This document shows, in pieces, positions 13,522 through 14,098 of a stretch of 14,098 bases of DNA. The stretch lies in the NCBI GenBank assembly GCA_009827205.1, contig WUAK01000039.1, positions 1-14,098 of the forward strand, read 5' to 3'. Under the pieces are notes generated by a model, which had not been told where the DNA came from, made no database searches, and saw nothing but the letters and a program-made list of their open reading frames with translations. The stretch is from Phycisphaeraceae bacterium. Its GTDB lineage: Bacteria > Planctomycetota > Phycisphaerae > Phycisphaerales > UBA1924. The position numbers and the translations under genes were made by a program. Position 1 is the stretch's first letter; the number at the start of each line of letters is the position of its first letter.

Positions 13522-14083
13522 TCAGTTGTTGTTGTGAGCGTCGATGAAGAGCTGTTCGAGCTTCTCGTCTTCGATGGGCGAGAGTGCTTTTGCGACTGCA
13601 TCGAGGAACTCATCGCCCCGGAGTGCGAGGACATCGTTTTCGTTCTCGATCAGGCCAGGGTTGTTCTCGATGACAAACCGCGCGAGCCGGCCGAAACCTC
13701 GGAGAGGTTCTGAGATGCCTCCCCTGACGAGGAACCGCGCCTGGAGGTTGACCACATCAAATTCTGTGGCATCCTCGGGCGCATTGGCTTTGATGTTCAT
13801 CATCTTTGCCTGCGTGTAGTCGCTGACGATGAACTGAGACAGCTGAACCATCTCATCGGTAAGCACACCCTGGCTCTGCACCCAGGCAATCAGGCCCGAG
13901 GGTTGTGTAAGAGAAGAAGTCACGGTTGCGAGAGCGGTGCGTGTCGCTTCGATCTCGATGTCGAAGTTCGGGATAAGAGTGGTAATGGCATCGATGCATT
14001 GGCGTGGGTATTGGTGCGCGACGAATTCCATCTCTTCCCTGCGCTCATCGAGGATGACATCCAGGAATTCCCAGAGCTCTTCG
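13522..14083 (-). CDS. Hypothetical protein, probably partial at the window end
   Basis: I do not recognise this protein. An ATG at 14031 gives 169 residues. It is preceded by AGGGA 4 bases upstream, a possible but close ribosome binding site. The frame also stays open upstream to the edge, and the added residues (EELWEFLDVILDERREE) look like a real helix, so the true start may lie beyond the window. The last 15 bases of the window look like sequencing adapter and are excluded here. The product is acidic, without signal peptide or membrane span. Helical segments are likely (about 45-75 and 140-165 from the ATG), and it ends in HNNN. The middle has a VVNLQARFLVRGGISEPLRG segment with no known motif. 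It is convergent with lysS. Confidence 0.6.
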
Positions 14084-14098
14084 AGATCGGAAGAGCAA
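14084..14098. other. Probable Illumina adapter remnant at the contig end
   Basis: The terminal bases AGATCGGAAGAGCA (14084-14097) are identical to the first 14 bases of the Illumina TruSeq read-1 adapter; the final A differs from the expected C. They occur at the very end of the window. They should not be treated as genomic sequence. Confidence 0.85.

Overview
The window is GC-rich bacterial DNA coding almost wall to wall for core cellular functions, with one operon of less ordinary content. The gene mix suggests Planctomycetota, most likely a Phycisphaera-like lineage: a TatC with a very long extracytoplasmic loop, an ECF-type sigma factor coupled to a single-span anti-sigma without a zinc motif, a stand-alone MoxR ATPase and an isolated dnaA without dnaN beside it. 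This placement rests on style and is an inference; no rRNA is present to settle it. The last 15 bases match an Illumina adapter at 14 positions, so the window probably ends at a contig end that carries an untrimmed adapter.

Layout. 1-1493 (minus strand): the N-terminal part of a secreted S9-family peptidase, downstream of a VTT/DedA-like membrane protein. 1635-2546 (plus): an RNase Z-like metallo-beta-lactamase-fold hydrolase. 2591-4160: dnaA with a good sigma-70 promoter and a potentially structured leader. 4179-4727: a small helical protein of unknown function behind a strong promoter that would give a leaderless mRNA. 4728-5228: a gene-free stretch between convergent genes. It holds one perfect DnaA box and an AT-richer inverted-repeat element, and is the best oriC candidate here. 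5229-6703 (minus): tatC and tadA, overlapping by 4 bases.

6704-9860 (plus): a divergent operon made of an ECF-type sigma factor, a membrane anti-sigma overlapping it by ATGA, and a secreted PDZ protein with a long histidine-rich coiled coil. A nested inverted repeat lies just upstream of the sigma gene. This is the most interesting unit in the window: it looks like an envelope-sensing module in which the third protein could be sensor, co-regulator or output. 9861-10192 is a gene-free spacer with a strong hairpin. 10193-13511 (plus): a stand-alone MoxR AAA+ ATPase, an Rrf2-fold regulator without the usual iron-sulfur cysteines, and lysyl-tRNA synthetase. 13522-14083 (minus): an unrecognised, probably partial gene converging on lysS.

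No tRNA, rRNA, CRISPR array, insertion sequence or phage gene was recognised.
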